The notes beneath the pieces were generated by a model. That model did not search any database. It saw only the letters and a list, made by a program, of their open reading frames with translations, and was not told the origin of the DNA. This document shows positions 53,101-62,100 of a DNA stretch of 64,000 nt, one piece after another. The stretch is from contig OX411552.1 of assembly GCA_948146395.1 (NCBI GenBank), forward strand, positions 7,391,686 through 7,455,685, read 5' to 3'. Within the stretch, counting starts at the first letter, position 1. Every line of letters starts with the position of its first letter. The position numbers and the translations under genes were made by a program. The DNA comes from Fragum whitleyi (Eukaryota; Mollusca; Bivalvia; Cardiida; Cardiidae).

Positions 53101-56100
53101 GACATTTCCAACAATTTGACGTATGTGTGAGCTACAATCATTGAGTATCCTTGACAGTCCCATAGTGCAATAAGAAGATTTCAGGAAAAATTTACCCAAA
53201 GAAATATAAATCTCAAGAGCACTGCCAACTGCCTATGCTCAACTGCTTGGTACAGGAAAGTGAATAAAAATTCAAAGTCCAAAAAGGGGCATACTTCGAA
53301 TGAAATGCATCAAGAGTTATCCGCCCCAATCTAACAGGTTTCTCTTTTGATGGTGAATATGTGAGCTTTGTTTTAAAGGCATACCTTAAAGACAGTGTAA
53401 TAACAGCGCTATTACAAACTGACAAAGTTTTTGCAAAAAAATTGACAATTCCTTTGAAATAAATATTCGATTCAGCAGGATTAGGGTTAATATATATACT
53501 GGCGAATAGATTATGGATTACCTACCATCATGAGTTGTACCAACATGGTGAGTGTTTGAGGTTGCATGTCCATGGACGGTGCGTGACTAAAATGGTTATG
53601 GAGGTAACGGAATGCCCCACCTGCCAGTTCAAAATACCGTATAGCTTGTCTTAAACCTTCTTTTGTTGCCCTATCCTGATAATAACATAAAATATAAATG
53701 AGACTCTTCACGCAAATAGGGACCATCAGGGAATTCTGCAAAATTAATATTTAAAAAGAGATTGGTTCTAGGACAGTAAACCAGAGGAAGCATTTCAAAA
53801 ATTCATTCACAGGAATGTAGATTAATCATTCTAGATTTAGAAAATAAGGAAAATGTGAAAAGTTTGACACTAGTCAGTCAGCGCAATCCGCGCAGTTTGA
53901 CAAGGGTGGACACTTTACGCACTTCCCAGATGGTCCTTTTTGCATGAAGGGTCAAAATACTAAAGATATATTATAGCATTTCATTAAATTTTTTCCTTAA
54001 GTACTTGAGTGAAAGAAATGGACCAGTTCCAGACATCTCCAACAATTTTTATGTAAACCCAGGTTTAACCCGTGTCTTGCTGAATTAAAACCTCAGCAAA
54101 CTTGCAGATAATTCAAAGTACTGAAAGGGCTAGTATCCAACAGTATTTGAAAATCTCCTCTTGAAATTCAATTTTGTATATAACTGTGCTTTACTCAGAT
54201 CAGACTGCATATATGTGCAGACTGATCTTTGTGTATACCACCTTTTTAAACCGGAATAATCTGGGCTCAGTATGACGGGTTAATTTCCAGATCAGTCTGT
54301 CCATTATCTAATTTGAGTCTTTAGCATGCATTCATTTGAAAGACTCAATTTACGATTCTTTCTACAGTCAGAGAATATATTCAATACACTGTGTTTGTTC
54401 GTTTAAATGGGGTTATATTCCACATTTTATAATATTTCTGTCATATTGCAGAAGTAGGAACACCTATCTATAGATTCCTGGTATTTCTCTCACACCAGTA
54501 CCACTATGCTTAATTAATTGTACATGTTTTTAGCAATTTTGGTATTATAAGCATGCCATATGAAGAGAAATTCAACTATAAATAATCATTTGCCTTGGCC
54601 TGTGCTAAAACAATGTGACAACATGACTATGAGAAGCTTGGCAAGAAACTCAATTCATTAAGAATATTTATGAATGACACATAGATATATATCAATTACG
54701 GGCCCCCTATATAACAGTGCTCTCAATAAGCGGACGTCAACGTAATATATGTCCAGAATTTCAGAAATTACGTCCGGAAAATCAAACCCGGACGTAAAAA
54801 AACGTCCGAGATTCAAGGAAAACGTCCTGTAATTTGACCCCGAACGTTTACGAATTTACCTAATGAAGCATTTAACGCAAGTCTACACGTGCAAAAAATC
54901 GATAATCAACGCGAGCATACACATTATAGCTGATCAAAACAAGCCATGTGTAACGCGCGGGGTATTAAACTGTCGCTATAACAACCAGTCTCTGATTACG
55001 GAATCTTGTCGGGTTAGCGATGCGTCATTACCGCTTTTGTCATTATCTTTCTGTTAGTCGGATACAGATCGCGAGGGTCCTTTGATAGGATTATTGAAAC
55101 AAACAAAAATCAAATTAGGGGAAAATTCATTATATCAAACGTAGTTTATGCAGCTCAGACCGATAAAATTTCGAAATATCGCTTCCTAAAACTCTTAGAA
55201 TAGATCAACGGGTAATTTATCCAAAGTGAAAAAGACGCTACCGGAAAACATTTACGAAAGGTCATCCGACTGTCCTCGTTTAAATACGTGTAGAATCGGC
55301 ATCTTCGGAGAACGTGGGGGAAATCCCAATGACGTCATTTAAGTTGTCTGCAACATGTCTGATGAGAGATTTGAAATGACGAATTTTTCTTGACTTCTGC
55401 TATTCGGATAATTCTGCGTAAGTTTAAATAGGCCTAGAACTTTAATTTTTATTGGCACACTACCAAGAACGTTCGCCACCTTTAGAACGACAGGCCGAGG
55501 AAAATTAAAGCTGCATTAATTTCCGTAATATCGCCGGATACCAAAACATCGTATCTTAAATTTGAGTAAGCCGCATTTCCTAGGCCCACTGCGCAAGATA
55601 CAGCTAAGGACCGATTCCAAATTGAAACTCCACATTTTCTTATATAAGTTTACATAATTTATTCAATGAAAGTAATAAAAGGGGATTGTGAAACCAAAGC
55701 TTGCCCCTACAACTAAGTCAAAGCTATAAGTTTTAAGCTGTAGGGACGTCGCTTATTCTTAGAGAACCAACCAGAATCATGGACTTTGGGAGCAAACATT
55801 TAACTTACATTTAACAAGGAAACGAGCATTTACAAAGTGTACAGAAAATGGAAGGTGTGTGTGCAGGGGGGGGGGGGGGGGGGGATAGCAGGGGGAGGGG
55901 TTAAAAATTCCTTACTTCGTAAAAAAATTCCTGAAATCCCAACATGGAATTACAAAAATTCCTGATTTTGGCCCTTATTGAGAGCACTGATATAAAGAGC
56001 TATTTTTTTAATCTGCACTCACATAAAATTATCAGAATATAATTCAAATAATTTTTTCAACATACTGATAAGTAAGGACATTACCTGTTTACAAGCCAGT

Positions 56101-59100
56101 TGAGTATATAGTGAGCCTATGTTGAAAAGAACACACCCTTTTTCAAAGGTCAAGGTCTTCTGAATGTTTGGAACACCTGTCAGTGAGTCATACCTGAAAA
56201 TACCACATCAACCCTTACCTGTTTTATAAAAATTTTGGACCTGTCCAAATTCAAAGGTTTTGCAGACGAAAATTTAAAGTGGGTTTAATTTGAAAATTTA
56301 CCTTTCAGTAGGGTAGAAAATAGTGTGGAAAAAGAAGAAATTGCTTGTCAGAAGTAATTTCTTCTTTTTTCACATTGTTCTCAATTAAAAAATCACTGGC
56401 ATGTAAAAAACAGGGATTAAACAGCAAAGGGTTCAAGTTTTTGTCTGAAGGAGACTCAAACAAGCGCACTACGACAACATCCTTTCCAAACCTTCAAACC
56501 TCAGCTGAGAAAAATATTGTGGACTTAATTTTTTCTGTACCATTTCTTAAACTATCTTACTTATCTTGACCAGAAACTGGACAATGTTCAGGATAAAAAA
56601 AAACTAGAAAGCCATGAATGGCTTGAGTTGCTCCACAGGCTTGAAATTCTTGTAAAAGCAAATAAATGTTTTGACTAGATTTTTAGATATTTGGGGTTCT
56701 ACTGATGTTGAAAAAGATTTTCAAAGTTTCTACTATATAACAGATAGAGAAATGACCTCTGCTATTAAAAGACATATTTTTCATCAAATCAAAATAATTT
56801 TTGGCTGCATGATAATTGGTCGTCCAAAGATCATACCAAAAATGTTTGATTAATATCCATCAGCTACATTCTGAGAAAATGTTTTTCATAATTTCCACTA
56901 TCTAACATATTGAGAAATGACCTCCGCCCATAAAATGTATATTTTTCATCCAATCAAAATAATTTTTGGTACACTGATAAAGGGTCACTCAAGGATCGTT
57001 CCAGTGAAATTTAATTGGTATCCAAATATCAGAATATGAGAAAATGATTTTCAAATTTTCCACTATATAACATGAAGAGAAATTACCTCTGCCCATAAAA
57101 TGCATTTTTTTCATCCAATCAAAAGAATTCTTAGTACACTGATAAAGGGTCACTCAAGGATCATTCCAGTGAAATTTGGTTGATATCCATCAGTGACATT
57201 CTGAGAAAATGATTTTCAAAGTTTCCACTATATAACATATGGAGAAATGACCTCCGCCCATAAAATGCATATTTTTCATCCAATCACAATGATGTTTTGT
57301 AGACTGATAAAGGGTTACTCAAGGATCATTCGAGTGAAATTTGGTTGATATCCATCAGTTACATTCTGAGAAAATGATTTTCAAATTTTCTACTATACAG
57401 TCAATCTTGTCTTAAACGACCACTCAAGGGGCATCATAAAAATGGTCGCTTAATAAAATGGTCGCTGAATACAAAACATTGAAATAAAAGTCTAACTCTC
57501 GAAACTGGAACAACACCCCATCCCCTTTACCAAAAATATTTCAAAAGCTTAAGTAGCTGAGAGAAAGTGATATTACTAATTCAATCATTTAAAAAGTATA
57601 TCTTATTAAAGCTAGGCCATTTATTTTCTTTAACATCACCTACTTAAGATCGTGAGTCTGCTGATTTGTTTACATGTTTTTAATGTTTACATTTACCCAA
57701 CACATATGTGTTTGATTCATATTTATATTTCACTACTTAATCGAACAAGAAATTTGGTAATGTCAAAGAATAAGCTGTAATTATATTTTAATCACTTTTG
57801 ATGTGTTTTCGACACACTTGCAGCTTTTTTAATGACATAGTGACCCAACAGAAAAATTAAATGATATAAATTACAGATGTTCTAGATTGCCGATTTTATT
57901 TCAACCTAAGTACTCAAAAGCTTATTTCTATTGACAGTTTCATTTCATCTTCCAGCGAGAAGGTGTGATAAATAGAGGATTATCATCAGTTAATTCGTTT
58001 GTATTGTCATGCTAGTATTTATCAATGATTTTCACACGTTTATGACAGGTAATGAATTGAGATCTTACCATATGGTCGCTTAATAGACTGTCAAATGGAT
58101 GAAATTAACCCAAAAATGTCAGCGACCAGTCGCGTTGGACAAAAGTCGCTTAATAGAGCAACAAATTAGAGTAAAAGCCTACGGGAGGACCTCAAAGTGG
58201 TCGCTTAACAGAAAAGGTCGCTGAATACACGTGGTCGCTCAAGCAATATTGACTGTATATCATATAGAGAAATGACCTCCGCCCATAAAATGCATATTTT
58301 CCATCCCATCACAATGATTTTTTGTAGACTGATGAAGGATCACCCAAGGATCTTTCATGTAAAATTTAATTGGTATCCATTGATTAGAATCTGAGAAAAC
58401 TCACTTTTTACCATATTTGGAAATTAGCCACGCCCATTAAATCCATGTTTTTCATTGGATCAAAATTTCTTGAACAACTTTGAAAGAGGGTCACCCAAGG
58501 ATCATTCCTGTGAAGTTTGGTTGAAATCCATCTAATAGTTTCTGAGGAGAAGATTTTTAAAGAAAAGTTTACGACCGGACGCACGCACGGACGGATGGAC
58601 GGACGGACGCATGACGGACACAACCCCATGACAATAGCCCCAGTGGCTTTCAGCCAGTGGAGCTAAAAACAAGAGCATGAATATATATGCCTGTAACAGT
58701 GATTTTCATTGAATTAAAGGGCAGATAATTCAAAATTTCTCTGAATGACAGGAGCGATCCTAATTTCAAAAGTCTTAAGCACAACAAGACATCATAGAAA
58801 TTAATTATGCCAAGTTTAAGCTCATTCCCATTGATAGTTAAGAAGGAGTTGTGCACACAAAAAATTTCAAATGGACAGACAGACCGTCGGACAACTGGGG
58901 CCATAACATCATACGACCCTATGGCCAATAACAAGATGTGTTTGTGAAACACTAATGCCCCTGTAACAGCATTTTTTTTTCAAAGTTTGACCTTGACAGA
59001 TGACCTTCACCTTGTCACATGACCTTGACTTTGGTACCAGCAGATGCGGATCATTGAGATCTATCATCATGCCAAATATGAGCCTTGTATCTTGAATAGG

Positions 59101-62100
59101 CTTGAAGATATTGGCAATGTTAAGTCTTTTGGTTAACTTTTGCTGACTGACAGACAGACAGACAGACAGACATATAGATGGACAATGGTAAAACAATACG
59201 CCCCCGATCTTTCGATACGGGGGCATAAAAATAGAAATAGTAACCTACTTTGCATGTGAGTACACATGCAAAGTAGGTTACCTTTTCTAAAATCTTGCAC
59301 TAACGTTTCATCTTATACAAAGGCACTTTTTGTGCAAAATGGCTTCGCAAAGACTTACCAGTGAAACATGATGGGAATTTTTCTGTCAGGTGGAAAAAAT
59401 CTTTTTTCTATGAAGTAAAGTTGGTTGTAATATTCCATGAGTAGTTCAACACCACTGTCATTTCTCTGTGGGGTCCTTAACGCCTGAATATTGAGAAGTT
59501 ACAATACAAGATGAGTCAAGAAGGGACACAATTCAGACAAAACGGCATTTAGAACTATCAAAGGAAAACAGACTAGCAGGGGCTTCATAGTACAATAAGC
59601 TTTTTGATGGTGAACATACATATATATAAAAAGGTTTAAAGGAATGCATTTAAATTACACTTGATATATTACATCATTGTTTGGCAAAATGAAATTACTG
59701 CTGACAACATCATCCACAATGCTACAGCAACACCATGAGTCTAGTTATGCTCTATGATGATGTTGGACATGGTGTTTTTCACACACATTTTACTAATCAA
59801 TGCGTGCAGTCTTCTAGAACTTATCTTTTTTTTTATTTTAATAGAACACATAAGGCATCCTTTTAGGACAGACTAATATTGCAGAAATAATATAAGAATC
59901 AATGAAACTGATTTAATTGTGTAAGCCCAAATCGCGGATATTTAAGTAAAAATAAGCCGGGTGTTAACAGCAAGTGAATTAACTGATTATTCCACGTTTT
60001 CTCCCGTTAACCTGGGTTTTGTCCCTTAACATAAGCATTTAACGACCCAAACACGTACATTTTATGCAATAATGGGAGAAAACATGGACTATTAAGTCAC
60101 ATGGCATTTACACCTGTCTTTTTTTACTTAAATATCCTTGGTCTGAGACTATACACTTTATCAGTTTTTATTTCTAACATGAATTAAGGGAATAAATAGG
60201 ACCTTGATCCGATTACCCCACTTAATTTTGCGAAGTCATAAATTTGAAAAGCAACATTGGTATAAACAAGTGATGGTGCATTGGTTAATGCAATCTTTTC
60301 AGCACATTCATGGGTTTCATTCTAGTTATGAAGTATTCCTATGAATCAATTTATCATCTATGTTTGAATAAATCCTATAGTCTTTCTTTTAATGCAATAA
60401 TAGCGTCAATTCACATTTTTCAGGCGTTTACATTTACAGATACCCTAAAAATACCATAACGCCCTCATGCTTCGCACTCTGGTGTTAAACCATTTGTTCA
60501 GGTCTGTTGTTAACACAATCTAAAACATGAATTAACCTTATATTACTTTTCCAAAAGTTTAGTGAACAAGAACACAATCATACCATTCTAAGTTCCTGAA
60601 AGTCTTGCAGCTCAGTTGCATAACTCTCGGAGTCTTCACTGTAATGTTCTGATATAAAGTCCTAAAACAAGAGTGAAATCATCAAGTTTTACACATCAAA
60701 ATAAAAATTACACAGTAAACTAATGGAATATCAAGAATGAAAATACAATGTTTTATAAAGTAAGAGTTGGGACCATAAGTCAATTTCTTCCCCCTCAATA
60801 ATCTGTAAAACTTCTTTCCTTCAGTGGAAAACTTAAAAATTCCAGGTATTTTCATCACTTGTTCTTTCAGAAGATATTTTCCAGCGTCAATCTTTTTATT
60901 AAACTTACCGTGCAGTTTTGATTCACCCATTTATGAGAGATAAACAAATAGTTAAAATGTCTGGAGCTGAATTTGTCACCCAATGATTCAATCTACAATT
61001 TTACAAAATGCTATGGCTTTGCTTTAGAGCTTTAATTATTTAGTAGGCAGTATAGACATTTCTCATTTTTCTTTGCCATAAAAGACGATGACAAAATTGG
61101 AGTACCTATGCAATATCTAACATAACATATTGCTGGTGGGTGGAAACATCTTGTAACTCCAATTTTTTTAAGCTGTAGTTAAGAGGTTTTGGACCCCAAA
61201 AAGAGATACATTACCTTAATTGTAGTTTTGAAATCAACATCTTTTGTTTCTTTGAGACCAAGTGGTATCATTGGTTCAATAGTACTACTGCAATCAAAGG
61301 AGAAAAATAATCGTCTTAACCCTTCTAGTAACTAATGTCATATTTTAGCAAGATGGTCCTAGGGACTCACATCTGATAGCTTTGAAAGACCCAGCAACTT
61401 ATTTGTGAATCTCAGACTCAAAAATAGTGTCCCTTAAAGCTGGGGGTAGGGGGGGGGGGGGGGGGGGGGGGGGGTCATGCAGATGGCTGGTCTTTCAATT
61501 TTGAAAGGGTCTACCATCTAAGAAACTTAAATCATTTATATGTTTAACACTATATAGGGTTAAACACTAAGGGGAGTCCTGGAGACAGATTCATTATTTT
61601 CCGGTGGGACTCCTTCATTTTGAAAGTCCGGAGTCCATTACACTTCCTTGGTCATAGGAGAACAATTCAACAAGCAAATTAACTTTCAATCTTTTAGCTC
61701 TGTTCACAGTTTGAGATGTTGCAGATAACATTTCAGAAGGAACATGTCGAAAAGAAGAAATTGCTTTTAAATATGAAAATTCATCTTGACCCCCTTGACA
61801 GAAATTTCTTAGGGTCAAAACTAAACATTTGTTATCCTCCAGATTTTCAATGAATGATCTTTAAACCTATCTTAAGTTTTACAAACTAATTGCTTTCTAC
61901 ATATCTATACATTGTCTACTATAAAAGGTGAATTGACTCACTAAACTGCAAAATTATACTAATGATTTGCTCTTTTTGTTATTTTGACCCTATTAAAATC
62001 TGTTTTGATCCCATGGGTCATGATTAAGGAGTCAAAGACTCCTAAATTTCAGACACTAGCGTGAGCCCTGATATAGCATTACTCACTTGTCATGTTGATA

